Source: Roseovarius sp. A-2
GTDB lineage: Bacteria; Pseudomonadota; Alphaproteobacteria; Rhodobacterales; Rhodobacteraceae
Length of the DNA: 64,000 nt
NCBI RefSeq assembly: GCF_002072155.1
Contig: NZ_BDIY01000024.1
Coordinates: 1 to 64,000 of the forward strand
Direction of reading: 5' to 3'
The translations under genes were made by a program, and so were the position numbers. Numbering within the stretch: position 1 is the first letter of the stretch; each line of letters begins with the position of its first letter. Positions 36,285 to 45,448 of this stretch are shown piece by piece. The notes beneath the pieces were generated by a model that made no database searches, was not told the DNA's origin, and was given only the letters and a program-made list of their open reading frames with translations.

Positions 36285-37928
36285 ATGCAGGGCCAGATCA
36301 TGCACCGTGACCTGCGGATCATCGACATCCTGACCCATGCGGCTGAGGCGTATGGCGATCAGGGCATTGTGTCGGCGCAGGTCGAGGGGGGTATTCACCG
36401 CCAAAGCTACGGCCAGACGCTGGCCCGCGCTGCACAGCTGGCGCATGGGCTGGACGGGCTGGGCGTCGGCATGGGCGACCGGGTCGGTACGCTCGCGTGG
36501 AACGGGTATCGGCATGTCGAGCTTTATTACGCGGTGGCGGGGATGGGCGCGGTCTGTCACACGATCAACCCGCGCCTCACACATGAACAGCTGGTCTATA
36601 TCATCCGCCATGCGGGCGACCGGGTGCTGTTTCTCGATCTGACCTTCGTGCCGCTGGTCGAGGGGCTGTTGCCGGATCTGCCGCAGGGGCTGCGGTTCGT
36701 GCTGATGACCGGCCGCGCCAATATGCCCGAGACAGTGCTTGATGCGCTCTGCTACGAGGAATTGCTGGAGGGCCAGCCCGAAAGCCATGACTGGCCGGAA
36801 TTTCCAGAGGAAACCGCCTCGGGGCTGTGCTACACCTCGGGCACGACCGGCAACCCCAAGGGCGCGCTTTATTCGCATCGCTCGACGCTCTTGCATGCGA
36901 TGCAGGTGCCGCTGTGTCAGACCAGCAGTTTCCGGGCCGGGGCGCGCATCCTGCCGGTGGTGCCGCTCTTTCACGTGAACGCCTGGGGCCTGCCCTATAC
37001 CGCGCCGCTGACCGGCATGACGCTGGTCATGCCGGGGCCGCATCTGGACGGGCCGAGCCTGTTTCGCCTCATGGAGGCGGAACGGGTCTGGTCGGCCTGG
37101 GGCGTGCCCACCGTCTGGGCTGGGTTGCTCGATGAGATCAGGGCGCGGGACAGGGTGCCCGAGGGCTTTGGCGATCTGGTGGTCGGCGGCTCTGCCGCGC
37201 CCAAGGTCATGATCGAGGCCTTTGAGTCGCGCGGTGTCAACGTCGCGCAAGCCTGGGGCATGACCGAGATGAGCCCGATCGGCACGCATGGCATGCTGCC
37301 CGCCATGATGGAGGGTGCCGCGCAGTCCGAGCGCATCGCCGCGAAATGCTGGGCCGGGCAGCGGCTTTTCGGGGTGGAGTTCAAGATCGTGGATGATGAG
37401 GGCCGCCGCATCCCGCATGACGGTCAGGCGAGCGGAGAGCTATACGTGCGGGGCAATACCGTGATCAGCGGCTATTTCGAGAATCCGCAGGCCACACGCG
37501 ACGCGATGGATGCCGAGGGCTGGTTCGGCACCGGCGATGTGGCCTCGATCAGCCCCGAGGGGCGTCTTATGCTCCGGGACCGCGCCAAGGATCTGGTGAA
37601 GTCGGGGGGTGAGTGGATCAGCTCCATCGACCTTGAAAACGCCGCCCTCTCTCATCCGGGTATCCGGGCTTGCGCGGTGATCGCCGTGCCGCATCCGAAA
37701 TGGGATGAGCGCCCGGTTCTGGTGGCGGTGGCCGCAGGGCAGGCACGGCCTGATCTGGCCGAGGTTCAGGAACATATGGCGGCGCATTTCGCGGCCTGGC
37801 AATTGCCCGATGACCTGCTGTGGATCGAGGCACTGCCGCTGACCGCGACGGGCAAAGTGTCAAAGCTGACGCTGCGCGAGCAGTTTGCCGATTACGTGCA
37901 TCCCGATCTGCGCGAGGCGGGGGCATGA
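36285..37928 (+). CDS. medium/long-chain acyl-CoA ligase (AMP-binding)
   Basis: The 547-residue adenylate-forming enzyme shows [16 protein letters not shown] (~residues 182-197), [15 protein letters not shown] (~322-336), [15 protein letters not shown] and [13 protein letters not shown], then [14 protein letters not shown] (~435-448) and the C-terminal Lys in [14 protein letters not shown]. The SGGEWIS hinge is typical of AlkK/FadD-like enzymes. It activates fatty or aromatic acids to CoA esters. A GGAGGAG site precedes ATG 36285. It is the first of three overlapping genes with a kinase-like and a thioesterase-like protein. Confidence 0.88.
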   Translation: MQGQIMHRDLRIIDILTHAAEAYGDQGIVSAQVEGGIHRQSYGQTLARAAQLAHGLDGLGVGMGDRVGTLAWNGYRHVELYYAVAGMGAVCHTINPRLTHEQLVYIIRHAGDRVLFLDLTFVPLVEGLLPDLPQGLRFVLMTGRANMPETVLDALCYEELLEGQPESHDWPEFPEETASGLCYTSGTTGNPKGALYSHRSTLLHAMQVPLCQTSSFRAGARILPVVPLFHVNAWGLPYTAPLTGMTLVMPGPHLDGPSLFRLMEAERVWSAWGVPTVWAGLLDEIRARDRVPEGFGDLVVGGSAAPKVMIEAFESRGVNVAQAWGMTEMSPIGTHGMLPAMMEGAAQSERIAAKCWAGQRLFGVEFKIVDDEGRRIPHDGQASGELYVRGNTVISGYFENPQATRDAMDAEGWFGTGDVASISPEGRLMLRDRAKDLVKSGGEWISSIDLENAALSHPGIRACAVIAVPHPKWDERPVLVAVAAGQARPDLAEVQEHMAAHFAAWQLPDDLLWIEALPLTATGKVSKLTLREQFADYVHPDLREAGA

Positions 37929-38950
37929 GCGAGGCATTGAACACCGCCCGCGTCGCAGACTGGCTGGCCGGGCATCTGCCGGGCTTTGACGGGCAGGTGA
38001 AGGCCGAGAAATTCAGCGGCGGTCAGTCGAACCCGACCTATTTGCTGAAGACGCCCGCGCGCAACTATGTGCTGCGCCGCAAGCCGCCCGGGGTGCTGCT
38101 CAAATCCGCCCATGCGGTGGAGCGCGAGTTTCGCGTGCAGCGCGCGTTGGCGGGTACAGGCGTGCCGGTCGCGCAGATGCATGTGCTCTGCGAGGATGAG
38201 AGCGTCATCGGATCGCCCTTTTACATCATGGACGCGGTGCCAGGCCGGACCTTTGATGCGCCGTCGCTGCCGGGACTGAAACCGCGCGCGCGCCATGCCG
38301 TGATCGATGAGATGAACCGGGTTCTGGCCGCCATTCACGACGTCGACCTGGCGACGACGAGGCTGACGGATTACGGGCCCTCGGGCAATTACTATCGCCG
38401 TCAGATCGACCGCTGGACGGCGCAGTACCACGCGACCGCCACCGAGGTTCAGCCGGAGATGGAGGCGCTGATCGTCTGGCTGGACGCGCATGTGCCACCC
38501 GAGGACGGGCAACGCTGTCTGGTGCATGGCGACTACCGGCTCGACAATCTCCTGTTTGCCCCCGAGGGCCCGGAGTGTGTCGCCGTGCTGGACTGGGAGT
38601 TATCGACAATCGGCCACCCCTATGCCGATCTCGCTGCTGTTATCATGCAATGGTCGATGCCCGCCACGACCGAGGGGCGCGGGCTGGCGGGGGTGGATCG
38701 TGCCGCCCTTGGCCTGTGGTCGGATGCGGATTTCATCGCGCGCTATTGCGAACGGCGGGGGATTGCGCCCATTGAGGGATTCAATTTCTACCTCGCCTTC
38801 ACCTATTTTCGCATGGCGGCGATCCTGCAGGGGGTGAAGAAACGCGCGATGGACGGCAACGCCTCGGACCCCACACGCGGTCTGGCGCTTGGCCAATACG
38901 TGCCGGAATTCGCGCGGGCGGGGCTGCGAACAGCAAAGGATGAGACATGA
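37925..38950 (+). CDS. phosphotransferase-family protein (APH/ACAD10-type kinase-like)
   Basis: The 341-residue protein has the aminoglycoside-phosphotransferase fold. KFSGGQSNPTYLL and NYVLRRKPPGVLL (~25-60) form the nucleotide lobe, LVHGDYRLDNLLF is the catalytic loop (~198-210), and AVLDWELSTIGHP carries the metal-binding Asp (~218-230). Domains like this, fused or adjacent to acyl-CoA dehydrogenases and ligases (ACAD10/11), phosphorylate 4-hydroxyacyl-CoAs. It overlaps the acyl-CoA ligase by ATGA and the thioesterase by ATGA. A role in hydroxy-fatty-acid metabolism is inferred from that family relationship. Confidence 0.82.
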   Translation: MSEALNTARVADWLAGHLPGFDGQVKAEKFSGGQSNPTYLLKTPARNYVLRRKPPGVLLKSAHAVEREFRVQRALAGTGVPVAQMHVLCEDESVIGSPFYIMDAVPGRTFDAPSLPGLKPRARHAVIDEMNRVLAAIHDVDLATTRLTDYGPSGNYYRRQIDRWTAQYHATATEVQPEMEALIVWLDAHVPPEDGQRCLVHGDYRLDNLLFAPEGPECVAVLDWELSTIGHPYADLAAVIMQWSMPATTEGRGLAGVDRAALGLWSDADFIARYCERRGIAPIEGFNFYLAFTYFRMAAILQGVKKRAMDGNASDPTRGLALGQYVPEFARAGLRTAKDET

Positions 38951-39357
38951 GCGACAAGATCGACCCTGCGTTGCTGGAGGCACCTTCGGCGCTGCAAACC
39001 CATCTGGGCTATCGCCTGACCGAATGGCGCGCGGATTTCGCGCGGGTGGAATTGCCGCTGACGCCCGTGCTGATGAACCGGCAGGGGCTGCCGCATGGCG
39101 GGATGCATGCGACGCTGCTCGATACCGCGATGGGCTTTGCCGGGTGCTATACCGGCGATCCGGAGCGGGCGCAGATGGCGCTGACGCTTTCGCTCACGGT
39201 GAATTACCTCGGGCAGGCGCAGGGGGCGCTGCTGATCGCAGAGGCACGGCGCACAGGGGGAGGCAAGAGCACCTATTTCGCCGAAGCCACGGTGTGCGAT
39301 GAGACCGGCAGCCTGATCGCCACGGGCACGGGCGTGTTCCGCTACCGGCGGAGTTGA
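38947..39357 (+). CDS. PaaI-family acyl-CoA thioesterase
   Basis: This is a 136-residue hotdog-fold protein. NRQGLPHGGMHATLLDTAMG (~residues 41-60) is the PaaI-type active-site helix region; GKSTYFAEATVCDETGSLIATGTGVFR is the final strand pair. It hydrolyses acyl- or aryl-CoA esters. Its start overlaps the kinase-like gene's stop, and it closes the three-gene acyl-CoA operon. The preceding ligase suggests that it frees CoA from a trapped intermediate. Confidence 0.85.
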   Translation: MSDKIDPALLEAPSALQTHLGYRLTEWRADFARVELPLTPVLMNRQGLPHGGMHATLLDTAMGFAGCYTGDPERAQMALTLSLTVNYLGQAQGALLIAEARRTGGGKSTYFAEATVCDETGSLIATGTGVFRYRRS

Positions 39358-39492
39358 AATTCAGATATATTGAAATCTTATAAAGAAATTTGCGATTGAT
39401 TTAATTGACTGCGCCTCACAAGCTGCGTGCCTGAGATTGACCGCGACCCTGCGCGCCGCGCGGTGGTCGGCGGCGAAGGACAGAGGACAGGC

Positions 39493-40944
39493 ATGACACT
39501 CGAGACGCGCAATTTCATCGCAGGCCAATGGCAAGACGGGGCCGCCACCGTGGAGAACCGCAATCCGTCGGACCTGTCGGACGTGATCGGCCACTATGCG
39601 CAGGCCGATGCGGCGCAGCTTGACGCGGCCCTCGCCGCCGCGCGCACGGCGCAAGCGACATGGGGTGCCACCAACCCGCAGAAGCGCCACGATGTGCTGA
39701 TGGCCATTGGCACCGAGTTGATGGCCCGCGCTGAGGAAATCGGGACAATGATTGCCCGCGAAGAGGGCAAGCCGCTGGCCGAGGGCAAGGGCGAAACCTA
39801 TCGCGCCGGGCAGTTCTTTACCTATTTCGCCGCCGAGGCGCTGCGCCAGCTGGGCGAGACCGCCGACAGCGTGCGCCCGGATATCGAGATCGACGTGCGG
39901 CGCGAGCCGGTGGGCGTGGTGGCGATCATCAGCCCGTGGAATTTCCCCATCGCCACGCCCGCGTGGAAGATCGCGCCGGCGTTGGCCTTCGGCAACGCGG
40001 TGATCTGGAAGCCCGCCAATCAGACGCCCGCGAGCGCCGTTGCGCTGACCGGGATCATAGCAAAGCAGGACCTGCCCGAGGGCCTGTTCAACCTCGTCAT
40101 GGGGCCGGGGCGCGAGGTGGGGCAGCGACTGGTCGAGAGCCCGGCAGTGGACGCGATCAGCTTTACAGGCTCGGTCCCCGTGGGGCGTGGCATCGCGGCC
40201 GCGGCGATGGTCAACATGACCAAGATCCAGATGGAAATGGGATCGAAAAACCCGATGGTGATCTGCGACGATTGCGATCTCGATCTGGCCGTGGCCCACG
40301 CGGCGAACGCGGCCTTTGGTGGCACCGGGCAAAAATGCACTGCCGCCTCGCGGCTGATCGTGATGGACGGCATCCACGACGCCTTTGTCGAGAAGCTGGT
40401 CGCGGCGACGCAGGCGCTCAAGGTCGGCCACGCGCTGGAGGACGGCACGCAGATCGGACCCGTCGTCAGCGAGGGGCAACTCAACGGCAACCTCGACTAT
40501 ATCAAAATCGGCCAATCCGAGGGCGCGGAACTGCTCTGCGGCGGAACCCGGCTGGAGCGCGCAACCGACGGCTATTACATGGCCCCTGCCGTGTTCGCGG
40601 GCACCGACAACGCCATGCGCATCAACCGCGAGGAGATGTTCGCGCCCGTCACCTGCATCCTCAAGGCGGGCAGCTATTCGCAGGCGCTTCACATGGCCAA
40701 CGACACCGAATTCGGCCTGACGGCGGGGATCATGACCCGCTCGCTTTCGCGCGCCACACATTTCCGCCGCAACGCGCGTGCAGGCTGCGTGATGGTCAAC
40801 CTACCCACGGCAGGCACCGATTATCACGTCCCCTTCGGCGGGCGCGGCGCGTCGAGCTATGGCCCCCGCGAACAGGGCCGCTACGCCGAAGAATTCTATA
40901 CCACGGTCAAGACCTCCTACATCTTCTCGGGGGCGCCCGCATGA
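39493..40944 (+). CDS. NAD(P)-dependent aldehyde dehydrogenase
   Basis: This full-length ALDH has 483 residues. FPIATPAWKIAPALAFGNAV and FTGSVPVGR are the cofactor region. The catalytic Glu lies in QMEMGSKNPMV (~residues 245-255) and the catalytic Cys in GGTGQKCTAASR (~277-288). It oxidises an aldehyde to the acid. GQKCTA with EMGSKNP suggests a semialdehyde-type enzyme; the substrate is not fixed. The dipeptidase gene overlaps by ATGA, and the rest of the betaine-type ABC module follows. Start 39493 has GAGGAC upstream. Confidence 0.88.
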   Translation: MTLETRNFIAGQWQDGAATVENRNPSDLSDVIGHYAQADAAQLDAALAAARTAQATWGATNPQKRHDVLMAIGTELMARAEEIGTMIAREEGKPLAEGKGETYRAGQFFTYFAAEALRQLGETADSVRPDIEIDVRREPVGVVAIISPWNFPIATPAWKIAPALAFGNAVIWKPANQTPASAVALTGIIAKQDLPEGLFNLVMGPGREVGQRLVESPAVDAISFTGSVPVGRGIAAAAMVNMTKIQMEMGSKNPMVICDDCDLDLAVAHAANAAFGGTGQKCTAASRLIVMDGIHDAFVEKLVAATQALKVGHALEDGTQIGPVVSEGQLNGNLDYIKIGQSEGAELLCGGTRLERATDGYYMAPAVFAGTDNAMRINREEMFAPVTCILKAGSYSQALHMANDTEFGLTAGIMTRSLSRATHFRRNARAGCVMVNLPTAGTDYHVPFGGRGASSYGPREQGRYAEEFYTTVKTSYIFSGAPA

Positions 40945-41948
40945 CGACACCCCGCATCGACGCCCTGCAATATGCCAACTGGTCCGGGGATATCTTTCGG
41001 CAAATGCGCGCGGGCAATGTCGATGCGGTGCATGTCACCATCACCTACCATGAGAATTTCCGCGAGACGGTGCTGAATATCGAGGCGTGGAACCGCTGGT
41101 TCGAGCAATACCCGGACCTGATCTTTCAGGGTTTCACCGCCGACGATATCGCGCTTGCGCAGGCCACCAATCGCACCGCGATCTTCTTCGGCTCACAGAA
41201 CCCGAGTTGCATGGAGGACGATATCGGCCTTGTCGAGGTGCTGCACCGGCTCGGCCTGCGCTTCATGCAGCTGACCTACAACAATCAATCCCTGCTGGCG
41301 ACGGGCTGTTACGAGGCCGAGGATACCGGCCTCACGCGCATGGGCCGCGAGGTAGTGGCAGAGATGAACCGGGTGGGGCTGGTGGTGGATATGAGCCACT
41401 CCGGCGACCGCTCCACCATTGAGACTATCGAGCATTCGACGCGCCCCATCGCGATCACCCATGCCAACCCGGCACGCTGGCACCCCGCCCGGCGCAACAA
41501 ATCCGACCGGGTGTTGCAGGCGCTGGCGGAAAGCGGCGGGATGCTGGGCTTTTCGCTTTATCCGCATCACCTTAAGGGCGGCGGCGACTGCACGCTGACG
41601 GAATTCTGCGAGATGGTTGCGCGCACCGCCGAGTGGATGGGCGTCGACCGGCTCGGCATCGGCTCGGACCTGTGTCAGGATCAGCCCGACAGCGTGGTCG
41701 CGTGGATGCGCTCTGGCCGGTGGACCAAGACCGTCGATTTCGGCGAGGGCAGCGCCGCCACGCCCGGCTTCCCGCCGATGCCCGACTGGTTTCGGGACAA
41801 TCGCGATTTCGACAATATCGCGCAGGGTTTGCGCGTCATAGGCATGAGCCAAGCAGAGGTGGCGGGCATCATGGGCGGCAACTGGTCGCGCTTCTTTGGC
41901 GAAAGTTTCGGCAGCCGCGCGCCCCGCTACAACGAGGCCGCACAGTGA
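40941..41948 (+). CDS. membrane-dipeptidase-like (peptidase M19 family) protein
   Basis: The protein has 335 residues and M19 features: NQSLLATGCYE, VVDMSHSGDRSTIE (~residues 148-161, His ligand region), PIAITHANPARWHPA (~168-182, His), LGIGSDLCQDQPD (~232-244, Asp), and the terminal IMGGNWSRFF. The usual N-terminal HxD zinc motif is not visible; the matching region reads VDAVHVTITYHENF. The active site is therefore altered in this subgroup. There is no signal peptide, so it is cytoplasmic. It overlaps the ALDH and the next gene (GTGA). Its role is probably hydrolysis of an unusual amide linked to the adjacent betaine-type importer. Confidence 0.8.
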   Translation: MTTPRIDALQYANWSGDIFRQMRAGNVDAVHVTITYHENFRETVLNIEAWNRWFEQYPDLIFQGFTADDIALAQATNRTAIFFGSQNPSCMEDDIGLVEVLHRLGLRFMQLTYNNQSLLATGCYEAEDTGLTRMGREVVAEMNRVGLVVDMSHSGDRSTIETIEHSTRPIAITHANPARWHPARRNKSDRVLQALAESGGMLGFSLYPHHLKGGGDCTLTEFCEMVARTAEWMGVDRLGIGSDLCQDQPDSVVAWMRSGRWTKTVDFGEGSAATPGFPPMPDWFRDNRDFDNIAQGLRVIGMSQAEVAGIMGGNWSRFFGESFGSRAPRYNEAAQ

Positions 41949-43619
41949 GTTGCGAGAGCCGGAACCCCATGCCGCAAGCGGCAGCGTTCCGGCGCCCGCC
42001 CGGCGAGGTCATGCGACTCTCGCGGATGGGATGCAGCCACCCGACGCGGCTGTCGTTCCTGCGGCAATTGCTGCGCCGGGTCGAGGCCGAGGGCTGGGTG
42101 TTCGACCGCCCGGTCTGGGAGATGGACGCGCGTGGCGTGGGCCGCGCCGTCTACCGGATGCGCTTTGACGGCGGCAGCCTGAGCCTTGTGGCCTTTGCCC
42201 ATGATCTGCCCGCCGACCAACGCTCCGACCGGGTGATCGCCACCGCCTGGGACGCGACATTCGCACTCTTCGATGGCACGCCGGATGCCGATGATCTGGA
42301 CCGGATTGCAGGCCAATGTGCCGCTGCAGGAGGCCGGGCGCGTCAGCCCGAAAGAGCTATCGCTGAGCCGCGCCAACCGCTCGGTGCGGCTGTTCGATCA
42401 CGTCGTCGAGAGGTTGGCGGCGGGGCAGCAGCCCGATGCGCAGATGCTGCGCGAGACGGGGTATCTGATGCGGACCACGGCCGTTTACGGCTCGGGCAAA
42501 TTCGGGGCGGCCGACCGCGCAATGATCGCCGGGCGGCCTGCACTGAGCGCGCCGTTTCAGGCCGAGATGCTGTCGGTCTGGCTCACCCGCACCTTTACCG
42601 TCGATCTGGTCGAGCATCTGGCGCGCGCCCGGGGTGGCGACGCTGCGGTGCCCCTGCGCGAGGATCTGCGCCGGGGGCTTGGCGTGGGCAATTCCACCGG
42701 CCTCGGCATGGCGCCCTTTCTCGTTCGGCACCCGGTGCTGCTCAACAACTGGATGATGGCGCGCGAAGACGCGCGGGTGCGGGCGCAGGCGTCTGCGGAT
42801 GAGATGACGCTCGCAGGCTTTCGCGCGACGCTGGCGGCGGCAGTGCAGAACGCCACCGACTGGCAGAGCGCGCACCCCATCCAACAGGCCAAGCTGACCG
42901 ATCTGCGCGATGGCCTGGACCGGCTTGGGCGGTTCGTGGCAGAGGGTTGGGACGTGAGCGCGCCGCAGCCCTGGGACACGCTCTGGCACTGGGGGCAAAC
43001 GCATCTGCCGCTCGAGGCGCAGGAGGCACTGCTTGCCGCGATGCTGGAGCCGCACGGGCCTCTGATCGACGGCTTGGGCCAATGCATGCAGGCCGATGAA
43101 GAGGCACAATTCGGCATCGACGGAGCGATGACCGTGGCCGCGTTGCGCGGCATCCTGCAAGCGTATTACGATTGGGCCATCCACACCGATTACAGCGATC
43201 CGGCGCAATGCGCGCGGTTCTGGTACATCTCCGAGGAAAAGCTGGAGCCGCGCCTTGGTGAGCGGTTTGAGGAAGAGGGCGCAAGCCGCGAATTGCCGCT
43301 CGATACCGGACGGCAGGCCGCCGCGCTCTGGCAGGCCTTGCAGGACGAAGGCGAGGACACCCCGCTGGCCCGGTTCCTGCTGACCCGCCCTGAGCATCGC
43401 CTGATGGTGCGCCGCGTGCAGGCCACCGCGCGGCACCCGTTCGCCGAGATACGCGACAACCTGATTGCGGCCAACATGCTGCCCATCGACCTTCTGCGCT
43501 GCAAGCTGGCGTTCTTCGGGGCCACGCGGTTCGACCCGCGCTCGGATCGCTGGGTGCGCATCAACCTGTTTCAGGGCGCGCCCTATCCCAATGACCTGAA
43601 CCCGGGGGATGCGCCGTGA
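41945..43619 (+). pseudogene. conserved hypothetical gene with a frameshift
   Basis: Two open stretches in adjacent frames together make one protein of about 555 residues. The first, from GTG 41945 (or ATG 42011, MRLSRMGCSHPTRLSFL), reads to WDATFALFDG and DADDLDR at about 42300. The second continues at once as LQANVPLQEAGRVSPKELS and runs to the stop at 43619. One extra base, or two missing, near 42300-42310 joins them. No slippery sequence is seen. I do not recognise a described function. It overlaps the dipeptidase gene by GTGA and the DUF3726 gene by four bases, so it belongs to the module. The lesion may be a natural mutation or a sequencing error. Confidence 0.7.
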
Positions 43620-44335
43620 TGATGTCTTTCAACGATCCAGCGCACAGTGCGTCCTCTCGCGATGGCCACGACGCGGCACGCGTCTGCCTGTCGCTCTCCG
43701 AAATCAACGCGCTGTGCGTCAAGGCGGCGCGCGGGTCCGGGCTGAGCTGGGGCGAGGCCGAAGAGGCGGGATGGGCCGCCGTCTGGCTGACGCGCGCGGG
43801 ATTGGCCGGGCCGTCTATCGTACTGAACTGGCTGCGCGACTGCGCCATGCTGGCCCGCCCCCTGCCCGCGACCGGCCATTGGAAGGCCACCTCTGGACCG
43901 CTCTGCCCGCTGCGCGCGGGGCTGGCGCTTACCGATCACGCGGGGCTTCCCGAGGGACCAGGCCCCGATGGCTTGCACATCGACACCGTCGCGCATCCGC
44001 GCCTCATCCTGCCCTTCGTCGCGCGGGCAGCCACCCGGCTCGACCTGCCGCTGCGGATCGGATGGGCGGGCGCGGAAATCACGCTTCGACCGGCAGGCAC
44101 AGGAGGGCCGCTCACCCTGCCCCCGGGGCAACCGGACGAGACCCCCGCCGATCTGCGCATCGACACTCCGGACCGACGCGATACCGACGCGATACCGACA
44201 GTTTACAGCGTGCCCGCGCAGGGCATCGCACTCACCGACTGGCGGGCGCTCGATGCCTTGGCATTGCGCGTCACCGCCCCGCCCTCGGACGCCTCGCGCG
44301 CCAGGGCGGGGGCTGCGGGGGATGACAATGATTGA
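43616..44335 (+). CDS. DUF3726-type protein of unknown function
   Basis: The 239-residue protein has an N-terminal helical segment LSEINALCVKAARGSGL then SWGEAEEAGWAAVWLTRAGL (~residues 27-65) and proline-rich, variable middle and end parts. This start resembles DUF3726. I cannot assign a function. It has no signal peptide and overlaps the preceding frameshifted gene by four bases; a betaine-type binding-protein gene follows after ~53 bases. Co-location with an importer suggests a role in catabolism of its substrate. The C-terminal third is low in recognisable structure. Confidence 0.7.
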   Translation: MMMSFNDPAHSASSRDGHDAARVCLSLSEINALCVKAARGSGLSWGEAEEAGWAAVWLTRAGLAGPSIVLNWLRDCAMLARPLPATGHWKATSGPLCPLRAGLALTDHAGLPEGPGPDGLHIDTVAHPRLILPFVARAATRLDLPLRIGWAGAEITLRPAGTGGPLTLPPGQPDETPADLRIDTPDRRDTDAIPTVYSVPAQGIALTDWRALDALALRVTAPPSDASRARAGAAGDDND

Positions 44336-44388
44336 CCCCCGATCAGACGACCTACCATGACAACGATCACTCAACCGGGAGAATTACC

Positions 44389-45351
44389 ATGAAAAAACTG
44401 ACACTTGCACTGGCCTTCGGCGCGCTGACCGCGCCCGTCGCGGCCCATGCCGAATGCGGCGAAATCTCTGTCGCGGAAATGAATTGGGCTTCGGGCTCGA
44501 TCATCTCCAAGATCACCGAATTCCTGATGGAACAGGGCTATGGCTGTGACGTGACACTGGTGCCCTCGGCCACCACCACTGCCATCACCTCGCTGGCCGA
44601 AAACAACGAGCCTGACGTGGTGCCCGAACTTTGGGTCAACTCGGCTCCCGCCTATTTCAAGCTTGAGGAAGAGGGTAAGGTGGTCAAGGCCGCCGATGTC
44701 TTCTCTGAGGGCGGCAGCGAGAACTGGTGGGTGCCCGACTACCTGGTCGAAGAGCATCCCGAACTGGCCACTATCGAGGGCGTTCTGGCCAATCCCGAAC
44801 TGGTCGGCGGTCGCTTTCACAACTGCCCCGACGGCTGGGGCTGCCGGATCGCCAATGACAACCTCGTCAAGGCGTTCGATTTCCAGGGCCACGGCATCGA
44901 GGTGTTCAATCACGGCTCGGGCGACACGCTGCCCGCCGCGATGGCTTCGGCCTACGAGAACAAGGAGCCGTGGTTCGGCTATTACTGGGGTCCGACCGCC
45001 GTGCTGGGCCGCTATAACATGGTCGCCGTCGACATGGGGCCGCATATCGCCGAAATCCACGACTGCAACCAGACGCAGGATTGCGACACCCCCGGCAAAT
45101 CCGCCTACCCGGCGGCTCCGGTTCTGACCGTCGTCACCTCGGATTTCGCAGAGCGTAACCCGGAGGTGTTCGAGTTGGTGGGCAACATCTCCTTCGGCAC
45201 GCAGGAGCTGAGCAACTTGCTGGCATGGCAGGCCGACAACAGTGCCTCTGCAGAAGAGGCCGCCGTCTACTTCCTGACGCAGAACAGCGACACTTGGAAA
45301 GGCTGGGTGAATGACGCCGCTGCCGAGAAACTGAGCGGCATCATCAAGTAA
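44389..45351 (+). CDS. glycine betaine/choline-type ABC transporter substrate-binding protein
   Basis: The 320-residue precursor has a Sec signal peptide (MKKLTLALAFGALTAPVAAHA, cleavage before ECGEIS). The mature part follows the OpuAC/ProX layout: ISVAEMNWASGSIISKIT at the N-terminus, and PEWN-like aromatic residues ENWWVPDY and WFGYYWGP (~residues 110-205) that would box a quaternary ammonium group. Cys residues CGE and CPDGWGC may form disulfides. GGGAG precedes ATG 44389. It is the first gene of a binding protein-permease-ATPase set. Osmolyte uptake is likely; the particular betaine is unknown. Confidence 0.88.
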   Translation: MKKLTLALAFGALTAPVAAHAECGEISVAEMNWASGSIISKITEFLMEQGYGCDVTLVPSATTTAITSLAENNEPDVVPELWVNSAPAYFKLEEEGKVVKAADVFSEGGSENWWVPDYLVEEHPELATIEGVLANPELVGGRFHNCPDGWGCRIANDNLVKAFDFQGHGIEVFNHGSGDTLPAAMASAYENKEPWFGYYWGPTAVLGRYNMVAVDMGPHIAEIHDCNQTQDCDTPGKSAYPAAPVLTVVTSDFAERNPEVFELVGNISFGTQELSNLLAWQADNSASAEEAAVYFLTQNSDTWKGWVNDAAAEKLSGIIK

Positions 45352-45367
45352 ACGATACCTTCGGGGG

Positions 45368-45392
45368 GGGGCCGTGCGACGTGCACGGCCCC
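45368..45392 (+). other. intercistronic stem-loop
   Basis: GGGGCCGTGC and GCACGGCCCC form a perfect 10-bp stem with a GACGT loop, 16 bases after the binding-protein stop. No T-run follows. Such hairpins commonly protect the upstream binding-protein message and reduce expression of the permease. Confidence 0.7.
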
Positions 45393-45448
45393 GTCAGCCC
45401 AATAGGCACGACAAGGCCCGAAAAAGGGCCTGCGCAGGGAGAGCCGAC

